64,000 nucleotides of DNA, taken from the NCBI RefSeq assembly GCF_001039355.2, contig NW_019775502.1, forward strand, positions 718,575-782,574. The letters run 5' to 3'. Both the position numbers and the translations under genes were made by a program. Below the pieces are notes generated by a model that did not search any database, was not told the origin of the DNA, and worked only from the letters and a program-made list of their open reading frames with translations. Positions 40,801-49,239 of the stretch are shown here, piece by piece. Source of the DNA: Lingula anatina (Eukaryota; Brachiopoda; Lingulata; Lingulida; Lingulidae). The stretch's first letter is position 1. Every line of letters begins with the position of its first letter.

Positions 40801-43800
40801 NNNNNNNNNNNNNNNNNNNNNNNNNNNNNNNNNNNNNNNNNNNNNNNNNNNNNNNNNNNNNNNNNNNNNNNNNNNNNNNNNNNNNNNNNNNNNNNNNNNN
40901 NNNNNNNNNNNNNNNNNNNNCTCTTATCATATTGCATTGCTTTTTAGTGCTCTTATCATATTGCATTGCTTTTTAGTGAATAAGTTGCTAGAACATGAAT
41001 GGGACTCTGTTTGCACTTGTATGAAAATCTATGAAACAGAGTTATTCACAAAATCATCCTTGATAGTGAAAATGTAGACTTATGTCTAATATTAAAATGG
41101 ACAGGAAAAGGAAGAGAAAACATGCACTTCTCTCAATCACTTTATGTCAAATAGACATAAAAGCTCTATCCATAGTGATGACTGCACATATCAGTGATTT
41201 TATAAAATCTTGAAACAAAAAAAATCCAAGAGGCAAAGTACTAATAGTGCTGTACAGAGTCAACTGTCAATAATAGCACGTGCCATAGAGATAAACAATT
41301 AAGAGGTTGCTAAATTTAGGTAATTTTTGTCAATGGATGAATAAATTCAGTCATAAGGAATAAAGTGCACTGGTTGATCAGAGCTGGCATAACACTTGTC
41401 AGACAAAAATGCACTAGCATGGGTGAATCAGAAAACACTTGTTTGTCACAGGTTTATAGATGAATTCATCTCCTATATTTGTATGCACTGATTTTAGTGT
41501 GAGCATGCAATATGCACCCTGATCAATTTTTTGTGGTGTATGGGTTAAATGGTGAGCTGTTAATCAATTTAGTGTGCACATGCTTATGGGTTGGGAACTC
41601 GATGTGTTTTTTTTTTTTTACCAAAAAAAGTTTTTGCAGTATGTGATGCTCTAGACACAAGTTTTAAGCGATCATTTATTTTAAAGTTAAAATTGAAGTT
41701 TGATAAGCAAAATAACTTGAGAATATAGATTTATTGCCATTTTATTGATTAACAGTAACCAGTTGCATGTTCTTTGTCAGTTTACCATACGTTTATTTTG
41801 ACAAACAATTCAAACAATTCCAAAGGAAATACACAAAGGCATCAAGGTTATTGCTAAACTACCTCCCTGACATGAAAATTGAGTTCACTTTCAAGAAAGT
41901 GACGTCTCTTTTCTGTGATAGTTACTATTTCCTTAGGAATTTTTTGGGTGGTAACTCAAATAGTTTTTTATGTGCCAGATTAAGCAATTCGCATTTTTTC
42001 TTATGTGCTTTCATTTTACTTGCAGAAGATCTGTTATAGATAGTAAATCTGAGGTACTGAGTCTTAATTTATACACAATTTAAGATTTAAATATGCAAAA
42101 AACTAACAAATAAATAAATGCTTATTATGATCTTTCATTAGTTATTGAGCTGTTCCTAACCATGCTTTTTGAATTTTTGTTTCATTTTTTCTTTTTTTTT
42201 TTTTAGTTTTGTGCATTTATTTGTTTTACTTACTTGTGATATTTAAAATCACGTTAAGATTTGAATTTGGTAATGTTCATACTTATTTCATCTAATACCG
42301 AAAAAGATTTGTAAGATAATTTAGCTTTTATGTTGACAACTAATGCAAATTATTGTCTATTGTGTATTTTTGATGAGAAATGTCCAGCTTTGATCTAAAT
42401 TTTATACTAATGTCAACTTTGAAATAATGTTTAGACTCACAGAGACGGCACGGTTGCTGCGGAATGTGTTCACACGACCATCAACAGCAACCATTCAGGC
42501 ACCAGAAGCTCAACAGAGAGATCGTGAGTAATGAGTTACACTAGACTGTATTTGAAAACTTAAAAAAATTAAAATATGTGTTTTTATTCTGTAGATTTAC
42601 ACTCACTTTTGTTGATATAGTCTTGGTGCCCCCCCCCCCCCTCCAGTGACTGTGCTGCACTTGAGTTTTTTTTTTTTTTTTTTTTTTCAATCCCCAAGAT
42701 GTTGGACTATGGCCCAATCCAGAATTATTATCCATGTACTAAATGTACTAAATGATCCGCTGACTAAATATGGCCAACCCCACTTCAAAATCGATGCCCC
42801 TGATTCCTGATGGTCTCCCAGCCTACACATGGGCCATTAAACGGATTTCATTTTGGCCCTGAGGTTTAATTGCTAGCTAGGCCCCTGCAGGGACGGCGAA
42901 TGTGGAGGCGGGGAGACCATCATGGAATTATTGGCATCACTTTTCAACTATGGTCAGAGGAGTTATTTTCTGACAGTCTTCCAATTTATCTTTGTTGATC
43001 CATCCTCCATTTTTGACCGTCTTCAGACAGAAAAATAAGCCATTACATTAATACCCATTAATGTAAACTTGAACATCTGACCGTCTTCCGGAAGACCCAG
43101 AAGGCGCCCTAAATCTGCCCCTGGTCAGTCATATTTAGTGGGCAGATCAGTTAGTACTCGGATCACCTATTCTGAATGGGGCCTAATTTTATTTTCTGCT
43201 GTTTGTATTGGTAATATTATGTATTACGCTGACATATAAAACTAAAGCTTACAAACCAGTTCACTAATGTTGACATTTAATCCACCTTTCAGACGGTTAT
43301 GCTTTCTCCCAGGAGGAAGGCGGGGCAGTGGCATTGGTAAGTGTCAAAGCAGAAAGGCTGTGATCTCACAGAAGAAATGTCTTTCTAAATAAATCTTGTA
43401 ATGCTTGGTGTTTGATTAAATAATCATTTCTTCTTTTTTTATAGTGTGCAAAATTAACAAAAAGAGGTTTATAGTTGGATACAAGTTTACGACTGAAGCA
43501 TTTGTTTCCCTTTTACAGCATTAATAATGCCTCAACTTTACCAGTTCATGTAATAGTTAATTAATTTGCTTTTAAAAAGTTGCAATTGCTTTGAATAGTT
43601 TAAGTCATCTTTTTAATCATTTTCTTTTTATTTTGACCCATTAATATGCTTTTAACACATTCATTATCACCCGTTCTGTTCTGAATTTCTGTAGGAACAC
43701 ATGGGTCTTTTGTCACCTAGGTATAGCCCCAAGTACAGCTTTGCTTCAGAGGCACTATGATAATCTTTTCTCTATGGGGGGAACAAAATTGCTTCTGGTT

Positions 43801-44547
43801 TTCTTTATTTATACCTTGCCCCCTGTGATTTAAGAACCATATAATTATTGAATTTACGGAGAGGTAAAGATGTGATTAAATCCTTAATTTATTTTGTCCA
43901 CATTCATGTTTTATAATTCTGAACCAATATTATAAAAAAAATGTGATTACACCAAGTTATGTATACATGATGTGAACCTTATTTTTCTGAGACACCTTGC
44001 TTGAATTTATTTTTTTTCAATGCCAGTTGCCTTAAATAAATTCATAACATCTTGGGCGAATAATGTTTTTTTTTTTTTTTNCACCAAGTTATGTATACCT
44101 GTTGTGAACCTTATTCTTCTGAGACACCTTGCTTGAATTTAATTTTTTTTTTTTAATTTCAGTTGCCTTGAATAAATTCATAACATCTTGGGCGAATAAT
44201 GTTGTTGTTTTTTTTTTTTTAGATTCTGAAATCTCTACTTTGAAACCAGATTTTCATATCAGAGAAGAAAATCCTCTCCCTGTTTCACCATGATAAATAC
44301 CTTCAATTTTCTCTTCACCTGTTGTGCTTCTATCTCAGTGCTCTTGTACCGCAGAATGTGGTTCTATTGCTTATGCTGCATTAAGACATATGTATGAGCA
44401 ATATGATTTGTAAATTGTAAGAAATTCTACCTTGGTTGGAAAGAAAGATATAAAGAAAGAAAGAACTTTCCCTTTCCTATAAAGTTTAACTAGTTCACAG
44501 CTTATTTTTATGTCTGAGACTCAGTGGAGCATCTCAGCACAGAATTT

Positions 44548-44588
<41 letters not shown>

Positions 44589-45523
44589 TTTTATTATTTT
44601 TTTTTTGGGGGGGGGGGGCACAGGGAGTTTTAACTGCCTTGCATAATTAGATCCAGAATTAATTCTATTAAGCAGTGATCTAGTTCAACTCCTATTTAAG
44701 TGCCTTATTACTTGCTTAGTCTTCCTTTTTCATCAACCAAGAATCTTGGGTATGAAAACAAAATTCCTGTATCAGTTAGCATATGGTCAACTTTTAAATT
44801 GCTATAATTCTTTATCTAGAATATACACTGGTGCTTATGACACAATGTATTATAAATACAAGTCAGAATTAGAAGTTAGGTTATAAATTGTTACTGTCTT
44901 TCATATGTAAGGTTTTAGTGAATAAGTATGATCTAAAAAGATGATCTAGATAAAACTTAAATCAAACTTGGTTGCAGTAAATGTTTGAAGTGGTTTTCAT
45001 ATTAGTTTTTACAAAACCATATTGATTTCAACTCTAGAAGAAATACTTAAAGTGTGCGTTCTCACACATGCACGCGCACGTGCGCACACACACACACACT
45101 ATAGTCCCAGAGTTAAGCTGTGAATATCAGTATTATGAAGGATAACCATGCAATCAATACATTTTATATGACACACATCTCACATTAATTCAAAATAAGT
45201 GTGAATGAAATATGTATCATCACTGCCAAGAATTATCACAAAAAGTTGTCTTTAGGCTTGAACATAACTAGAAGACCTCTCTTTTCTGTTAGTTGAGTTA
45301 AAATACGGTAAAAAAAACAAAAACAAATTAAATTATCAAGTTTCTTGCACTGAAGCCAGGATATTAAATAGAAATTTTACACATTTTGTTCAATATTGGT
45401 CATTTTAAAATTTTAAATCTGAGCTTGTTAACCCATTTTAAAATTTTGACATTTTTTCTTGTATTCCAGTCGACTGTAATCCGACAGTATGACACGTCTG
45501 ATCGAAAACCTGATGGTTCATAA
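4567..45523 (+). CDS. ATP8A: ATP8A-type P4-ATPase, phospholipid flippase catalytic subunit (pro-orthologue of ATP8A1/ATP8A2)
   Basis: P4-ATPases of this class move aminophospholipids (mainly phosphatidylserine) from the outer or lumenal to the cytosolic leaflet, usually with a CDC50 partner. I traced 37 common coding exons (22189-45523) plus an alternative first exon. All joins are GT-AG and in frame. With the 4567 first exon the protein is 1160 aa, against 1164 aa for human ATP8A1. Hallmarks in order: [14 protein letters not shown] after M1; dephosphorylation motif [20 protein letters not shown] in M4 (P4-specific PISL); phosphorylation loop DKTGTLT with Asp about residue 419; CKGAD in the nucleotide domain; [23 protein letters not shown] hinge; and a C-terminal GYAFSQ motif, the autoinhibitory segment of ATP8A proteins. 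The protein ends in [14 protein letters not shown], parallel to the human IRAYDTTKQRPDEW. The stop TAA is 45521-45523. The 89-nt exon 36 is present twice because of a local duplication. Exon coordinates are in the block entries. Confidence 0.96.
4622..8421 (+). other. ATP8A first-intron segment, non-coding
   Basis: AT-rich intron. It holds a GT run followed by a poly-G tract (about 4888-4917), a TTAA-flanked MITE at 5018-5376, and otherwise low-complexity AT-rich sequence with no coding signal I could support. Confidence 0.6.
5018..5376. mobile_element. MITE with TTAA flanks
   Basis: Perfect ~20-bp terminal inverted repeats read AGGGATAATAACTCTTCGT (left arm from 5022) and its reverse complement ending at 5372. 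Each arm is bordered by TTAA (5018-5021 and 5373-5376). TTAA duplication is the hallmark of piggyBac-type insertion. The ~350-bp body has no transposase ORF, so it is non-autonomous. Superfamily is inferred from the flank only; the arms also continue as TTTAAA, so the exact border is ambiguous. Confidence 0.7.
8422..8461 (+). other. ATP8A: ATP8A candidate alternative first coding exon 1b
   Basis: ATG at 8422 gives [13 protein letters not shown] plus one base, ending at donor G|GTAAGT (phase 1). This phase joins cleanly to the exon at 22189 (Asp-Val-Pro-Gly), giving an 1155-aa protein. It is short, so chance is a real possibility. The consensus donor and shared phase are the only evidence. Confidence 0.4.
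8594..8822 (+). repeat. local direct repeat, two ~65-bp copies about 160 bp apart
   Basis: The segment from GTTAAAAATTATGTCATATT at about 8599 recurs from about 8759 with few changes. Both copies carry the core GGACAGGCAGATATC followed by GCTCAGCAGCAGTCCATTT. This looks like a diverged tandem duplication of ~160 bp. Confidence 0.75.
8823..11497 (+). other. ATP8A first-intron segment, non-coding
   Basis: Intronic sequence with a GT/poly-G run at about 9465-9494. No gene, RNA gene or clear transposon end was recognised. Confidence 0.5.
11498..11606 (+). other. ATP8A: ATP8A candidate alternative first coding exon 1c
   Basis: ATG at 11498 starts [20 protein letters not shown] and continues for 36 codons, rich in Glu and Lys, plus one base to donor G|GTAATG (phase 1). 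The join to 22189 keeps frame and gives a 1178-aa protein. Like exon 1a it begins Met-Ala-His. An acceptor-like AG at about 11478 suggests a separate upstream 5' UTR exon. Acidic cytosolic N-termini of this length are normal in ATP8A proteins. Confidence 0.55.
13322..13865. mobile_element. long-TIR non-autonomous DNA transposon, ~544 bp
   Basis: About 130-140 bp at each end are near-perfect inverted repeats. The left arm begins AGCGCATTCTCAACGAATTA and the right arm ends in its complement with one change. Both ends are flanked by CTCAG (13317-13321 and 13866-13870), a possible 5-bp target duplication. The arms include a GC-richer block with CCCTGCGGGGTACAGTAATT. The ~260-bp middle contains a short open frame starting [17 protein letters not shown] that stops at once, perhaps a relic of a captured or ancestral coding 5' end. 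No transposase is present. Confidence 0.8.
15861..15956 (+). repeat. TTA / TTTA low-complexity run
   Basis: Imperfect TTA, TTTTA and TTTA tandem units with a poly-T end, inside the ATP8A first intron. Open frames through it are compositional. Confidence 0.85.
17787..18161. other. assembly gap (N run)
   Basis: 375 N inside the fold-back element. Open frames drawn through it are meaningless. Confidence 0.99.
18228..18460 (+). repeat. dispersed repeat fragment, shared with 62600-62770
   Basis: GGGACGATGTGAAGCCGATC, TTTGGGGCC, and the block GGTTAAGAACTATGATT followed by AGTCAAAATTC match the segment near 62.6 kb with moderate divergence. It ends with CTAAATCCGCCACTG, resembling the end of the 168-bp MITE family. 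It lies between the arms of the fold-back element, so one inserted into or was carried by the other. Confidence 0.6.
18866..20144 (+). other. ATP8A first-intron segment, non-coding
   Basis: AT-rich intron with a TA run at about 18911-18928. No coding exon or transposon end was recognised. Confidence 0.5.
20145..20256 (+). other. ATP8A: ATP8A candidate alternative first coding exon 1d
   Basis: ATG at 20145 opens [20 protein letters not shown] and runs 37 codons plus one base to donor G|GTACAT (phase 1). The join to 22189 gives Glu-Asp-Val-Pro-Gly in frame and a 1179-aa protein. It is the first-exon candidate closest to the common body. Codon content looks protein-like (Pro, Trp and charged residues), but the call rests on frame and donor alone. 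Confidence 0.55.
21748..21821 (+). repeat. TA dinucleotide microsatellite
   Basis: About 37 uninterrupted TA units in the intron before ATP8A exon 2, just upstream of a MITE copy. Likely length-polymorphic and cruciform-prone. Confidence 0.97.
21930..22097 (+). mobile_element. 168-bp MITE family, copy 3
   Basis: Forward copy with intact ends CAGGGGCGGATTTAG and CTGGATCCGCCCCTG. CACCA flanks both sides. It inserted next to a CA repeat about 90 bp upstream of ATP8A exon 2 and creates an open frame fused to the upstream TA repeat that is not a gene. Confidence 0.87.
24420..24601. mobile_element. MITE, 182 bp, TTCACAA-type inverted repeat
   Basis: Imperfect ~45-bp terminal inverted repeats. The right end read in reverse is TAAGGCACTGTTCACAACCA followed by AGTTGATCAGCGGACTAA; the left end is TAAGACTCTGTACACAACTA with GTTGATCTGTGGACTAA. 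It lies in an ATP8A intron and shares the GATCxGCGGACTAA core with the elements at 42.7 and 55.3 kb. Confidence 0.75.
25414..26367. mobile_element. outer inverted-repeat element with an inner element nested in it
   Basis: The left end TTTAGGGACCATTCACAATG with AATTAAGTCAACC pairs with the right end, which in reverse reads TAAGGGGCTGTTCACAATAA with ATTTTGTTGACC. Together with the inner 738-bp element this gives a nested structure inside one ATP8A intron. Family resemblance to the 24.4-kb element is clear at the TTCACAA core. Confidence 0.65.
25544..26281. mobile_element. 738-bp inverted-repeat element with doubled ends
   Basis: Outer ends are GGCCCCCGTTTCACAAAG and its complement (TTTGTGAAACGGGGGCC). 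Each end carries a second, inner copy of the same motif about 80-90 bp inside: GTTTCACAAAGAATCTAACG near 25640, and its counterpart TTAGATTCTTTGTGAAATGG near 26173. GTCGACTA/GTCGACTTA motifs recur in the arms. No transposase ORF is visible. Confidence 0.72.
27317..28964 (+). other. ATP8A: ATP8A exon block: M3, M4 and phosphorylation loop
   Basis: Exons 27317-27417, 27597-27705, 28052-28179, 28572-28649, 28876-28964. They encode [15 protein letters not shown]3 ([17 protein letters not shown]), the lumenal loop with [19 protein letters not shown]4 with [10 protein letters not shown], then [37 protein letters not shown]. The PISL signature in M4 and the catalytic Asp of DKTGT are intact, so the enzyme should be active. 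Confidence 0.96.
29495..32878 (+). other. ATP8A: ATP8A exon block: nucleotide-binding domain
   Basis: Exons 29495-29561, 29863-29977, 30402-30484, 31139-31188, 31464-31527, 31818-31902, 32048-32187, 32435-32482, 32788-32878. Motifs: [88 protein letters not shown], and [16 protein letters not shown]. The region linking M4 to the nucleotide domain ([19 protein letters not shown]) is shorter than in human ATP8A1. An n at 30100 falls in an intron. Confidence 0.95.
33452..34681 (+). other. ATP8A: ATP8A exon block: rear half of phosphorylation domain
   Basis: Exons 33452-33516, 33919-34091, 34300-34405, 34604-34681. They encode [73 protein letters not shown], and [14 protein letters not shown]. 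The GDGANDV hinge and Mg-binding aspartates are intact. Confidence 0.96.
34980..38178 (+). other. ATP8A: ATP8A exon block: M5-M10
   Basis: Exons 34980-35090, 35407-35481, 35842-35964, 36328-36468, 37026-37082, 37461-37568, 38090-38178. They encode M5 ([20 protein letters not shown]), [33 protein letters not shown], and M7-M10 with hydrophobic stretches such as [12 protein letters not shown] and [15 protein letters not shown]. Conserved ATP8A residues such as FALYRTSQN-type spacing ([16 protein letters not shown]) are present. Confidence 0.95.
37733..37829 (+). repeat. TTTA microsatellite
   Basis: About 17 clean TTTA units followed by TTA and poly-T, between the exons ending 37568 and starting 38090. 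Confidence 0.95.
39103..40753 (+). repeat. 1.65-kb direct duplication, copy A
   Basis: Matches 40921-42568 at an offset of 1815-1818 bp. It contains a 29-bp tandem pair starting CTCTTATCATATTGCATTGC, a shared non-gene open frame, and the ATP8A 89-nt exon (40620-40708). The left third differs at scattered positions (for example near 39300 and 39540) while the rest looks identical. Copy A stops at the N gap. Confidence 0.93.
40754..40920. other. assembly gap (N run)
   Basis: 167 N exactly between the two copies of the 1.65-kb duplication. Confidence 0.99.
40921..42568 (+). repeat. 1.65-kb direct duplication, copy B
   Basis: Second copy, starting at the gap edge. It contains the 89-nt exon at 42435-42523 with identical sequence and splice sites. 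Beyond about 42568 the sequence continues as unique intron. Confidence 0.93.
42808..42922. mobile_element. short palindromic MITE related to the 13.3-kb element
   Basis: TGATGGTCTCCCAGCCTACA at the left pairs with the reverse complement of the right end (TGATGGTCTCCCCGCCTCCA). Its inner part CCCTGCAGGGACGGCGAATG resembles the arm of the 13.3-kb element (CCCCGCAGGGACGACGTGTG), suggesting one lineage. Confidence 0.6.
42955..43123 (-). mobile_element. 168-bp MITE family, copy 4 (reverse, nested)
   Basis: Reverse copy with a worn left end (CAGAGG) and right end TCTGCCCCTG. It is inserted inside the larger inverted-repeat element 42710-43184, so the family was active after that element arrived. 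Confidence 0.82.
43950..44207 (+). repeat. ~125-bp direct duplication around a single n
   Basis: CACCAAGTTATGTATAC through CTTGGGCGAATAATGTT occurs at about 43950-44064 and again at 44082-44203 with a few changes. An n at 44081 sits exactly at the joint, after a poly-T run. Probably a merged haplotype or failed overlap, but could be real. Confidence 0.85.
44546..44618 (+). repeat. TTTA microsatellite followed by poly-G
   Basis: About ten TTTA units, poly-T, then twelve or more G, in the last ATP8A intron. Confidence 0.93.
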
Positions 45524-47645
45524 ACCTCTTGCTGGACTGGTACCTCATGTCCAAACACAGAACTGTTCATTCGACTGAGAGATACCTGGATGACAAGTAA
45601 TATATCTTAACACAAGCTGAGCGAGTCATTGGCCCAATGGTGGACAAATTGCATCTGGAGATACATGTATTGAAGTGATGGGTCTATACCATCCTGTTGT
45701 TTTCGTGTCACTACACGTCACAAATTTACATTACCTCAGCAGCCTGGAGTACAAACACATTCGAAAGAGATGATAGTCATATGTCGCTATACTGTAAATT
45801 GTAACCTAGAGTGTTAACTGTAGCAAGATTTGACACATAGTTGAGACCATAGTTGTAAATCGTGAAATCTAAATCAAACAGAATTCCAAAGTATTATTAT
45901 GTCATATTTTTTACTTTTCATGTCTCGGGCTTGATTAGTGAAATAACAGTCTGTTTATGACAAAACATTTCAGCCATCTGTTTTACCTCTTTTTGGCTTA
46001 TATATGCTTTTAAATGTTGAAAACAACAAGCAATCGTCTTTACTGATTAAACTGTTATTATTTTCATTGATCTGATTTTTTGTTACCATTTTATATTATT
46101 TGCTTATAGCTATTATACAGAACATACATAAAATGTAACTTTGTTTTCCATATATTGAATATTTTTGCATCATCTTTGTTATGTGTACTTGCATCACAAG
46201 TACAGTGCATATAAAGTGTAAGAAACTTTGTTACGATGAAGGAAGGGGATTTTTGTTTCCTATTGTAAATGATATCTAGATGTCTGTTTAAGGTATGTGA
46301 CTTGAAGATTAAAAGATTATTGTTATAGTTGTAATATATGTTCTTTTAAATTATCAATTATATACATTGTAAATGTAAAGGTGCATTTCTCAAATGCACC
46401 AATGGTTTTGTTGGCATACCATTTTCATTGTTGTTACTAGTAAATTAATGTTATATTTTGCATTGACATCAGTGTTCTTTGCATACAATGGCAGCAAAAT
46501 ATCTTGCCATGTTATTTTTGACATAAGGCAGATTGCGTATCTGTACTTATATTGAATCAGATATAGTTACAATCGGCTGTTAGCGTTGGAAATTTAAATG
46601 TAATATAATAATAAATAAATGTGATCTCTATTTTGCTTAAATATTTTGTTAAAGATTGTATTCACTAGATGCTAAGAGGACAAGGGAAGGACAGGACACC
46701 TGCCTGCAGTTTGAATAACCTGATTAATGACTGTAGAACATTACATTTTTGACAACATTTGCCCCATTTCACTTCAAAATGGGGTAAATTAGTAAGAGAA
46801 AGAGAGAGAGAATATAGAACATCCATTATGTACGATGCATGGAAGAGAGTTACTTTCAGATTTTAGCGAGGATTTCAGAGCAAGTATAATCCAGAAATTT
46901 ATCTTTCATTTTTTGTCAGCCCTTCTCCCCTGTAAATGACAATTTCCCACAAACAAACTGAGGATGGAGGGACAAAATTGACTAATTAATATCATTTGTA
47001 AATATTTTTTTCTCTTGTATATGTCATTTTGTTTGGAGATAGTGTCCCTCCCTCTCTGCCTGCCATTGACAAATATGTATTACTTTGTAATTTTCAATGG
47101 TCACCAGGGTGATAAACAAGCCAAAGCTACATTCCTTGTATTCAGTCTAAATCCATCTATCCAGTATGTCACCTTAACACACTGTGTTGCAAAAATGTTT
47201 AGAAATGTTTTCTTCCCAAAATTGTCAAATTTCACTTTCATGTGTCAGTTTAAGCTTCTGTCATTTTGGAAGTTATTTTACATTGTGCAGTATGCATGTT
47301 GTAATCACCATTATTGATTTAACTGTCACTTCATGTACAAATTTAAATAAAATTTCTCAAGGAATGGGGGTTTATTTACAAATATAGATCTCGGTAATTA
47401 ATTTGAACAACAGTTATCTGTAGAATCATATTTCAATGTCATTGCCCAGGTAAAAATTGGAATTGGTTCTAAATGAAGGATGGAAGGGGGTTATTGAACA
47501 AATATATTAAAAATTGGTTTTGATATTTCATCCCTAAAGAAGTGCAATATTTTCAAAATCTTATGTGAGAAGCAAATTATGTCTTCTTGGCTGTGTAATT
47601 GTTATTCATGAACTGTCATTGTTCTAAGATGGAATAAAAGAATTC
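45524..47645 (+). other. ATP8A: ATP8A 3' untranslated region (inferred)
   Basis: Follows the stop codon. Overlapping AATAAA signals at 46610-46615 and 46614-46619 make the nearest poly(A) site; another AATAAA at 47633-47638 could serve a longer form. The sequence is AT-rich with no convincing coding frame. Confidence 0.55.
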
Positions 47646-48386
47646 TTCTAATAACTTCTCATTTTACTGTGAACTGTTGTTCTAACAAAGCAACTTATGC
47701 AAGGTTATTACTAAAACAAATACAATTAAAAAACAAATTATTCATCTTGCACATCAGCACATTAGGGGACTTTCCAGTATTTGAAACTATATTAACTTCG
47801 ACCAACTAAACAAATGTTTTCCATATTACAAAGACTAGACATGTAGTTTTGAAAATGACCTCTAACAAAATAATTTTGTAAAGCACCCTGCAAATCACTT
47901 TTCCTTTTAGGCAATGTGGGTAACAACTTCTATAACTGAAAACCAAACTTTCCCTGAAATATAGCTACTTTCCTCAATGCCAATACGTGCCACCTCCAAA
48001 TTGTTGATAACTAGAAATCAAATAATAGGTTTCTTTAGATCAAATATGGGTGGATATGCTTCATTTTCAGCTCTACTTCTAAAAGCTTTAGGTAGGAACT
48101 ATTGGAAACAGAGTAATTCAGAATGCAGCCAAGGAATTTTCCTTATATCATGAACTAAACGCATGGCAACACCAGTTTCACTTGGGCTTTACATACTGCC
48201 TACCCTGAGTGTCAGAGAAACGTAAAAGCTAGCTTGCTAAATATACCTCGTGGTGGAGTCGCTTTTACGAACTTACTGCCACAATTCCTTTAAAAATTGA
48301 AGAGTAAACAATGGTATGTTTTGACCATGTGTCAACCAGCCTCCTTATCCCTAAGAAAACAAAATCAGCAGTTGATATAAAACCAT
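47646..48386. other. intergenic region between convergent genes
   Basis: Lies between the likely poly(A) regions of ATP8A (plus) and the HMGB gene (minus). I see no gene or transposon end here. Confidence 0.5.
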
Positions 48387-49239
48387 TTTATTGTTGTTCA
48401 AGATAAAACCTGCTCACAACACTAATGAGAAATAAAAATGTTTCTCTGGATCTGTATACACCAATTCCATAACAATGCCGTTTTCCCAGCTCATCATCGA
48501 GGCCTCTTCTCTATTCACAGCCACTTCCCGATTTTAATGCAATCTCTTGCCAGATGCAACACAAACAGATGGAAATAGTCAAAAGCTTAAGAATTTCTCA
48601 AATGATGACTAAAATTTGACCAATACAGATAAAGAGCAAACATTTACTTCTGCTAAAATGAACTCCCAGAAATCCACAGAAAACGAGAAGTAAGTGTTCA
48701 CAGGGCTCTGTCACCAAGAAACAGAACACACAATATACAAGTATAAGCAAAATATAAAACAATCTACTATACAAAGACAATAGCAATGAAAAGATGAATG
48801 AATTTCAGAATGTTGCAATTTCTACGTCAGCAAAAGGTCATTTACTGTGGCATACTATATTTACATCTAAATTTCAAATTTTGGCCTGCAATTTCAAGTA
48901 TTCACAAGAACTTTTGCTCAGCCCATTATGGTATTAAAAAATAATTCTCAGTTACCCAAGCATCTACTTGGTGAAATCTTTCTTTACAAGCAATCTAATA
49001 ACCATTATGATCTCCTATATACAGTAATGAAGATCCATCCAACAAAATGATGGTGGCCATCTCACTTCTGAACATTTTCAAAACTGAATAAAACTCCTTA
49101 CTTTTCAAAACTTAACAGAGAAGTGTCCAATAGTAGGGAAATATTCAGTGTCTATGCGAGAGAAGGTGAAATTACAGCCTACAAATTAAGTAAGTGCAAG
49201 ATGGGAGTGGACACGAAAGAAGTTGTAATCAAAGACAGT
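48387..49239 (-). other. HMGB 3' untranslated region (inferred)
   Basis: On the minus strand an AATAAA lies at 48387-48392, about 850 bp after the HMGB stop. Another AATAAA overlaps the stop codon itself (49239-49244). Vertebrate HMGB genes also have long 3' UTRs. Confidence 0.5.

Larger units (their letters stand above)
42710..43184. mobile_element. inverted-repeat element containing two further inverted-repeat pieces
   Basis: The left end GGCCCAATCCAGAATTATTA with GATCCGCTGACTAAATATGG pairs with the right end, which in reverse reads GGCCCCATTCAGAATAGGTG and GATCTGCCCACTAAATATGA. Inside are a second palindrome (42808-42922) and MITE copy 4 (42955-43123). Confidence 0.68.
38795..45523 (+). 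other. ATP8A: ATP8A exon block: C-terminal regulatory tail
   Basis: Exons 38795-38896, then one of two copies of an 89-nt exon (40620-40708 or 42435-42523), then 43293-43336 and 45470-45523. They encode [49 protein letters not shown] and the final [23 protein letters not shown] is the conserved autoinhibitory motif of ATP8A-type flippases. The 89-nt exon enters in phase 2 and leaves in phase 1, so only one copy can be used in a frame-preserving transcript. Confidence 0.93.
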
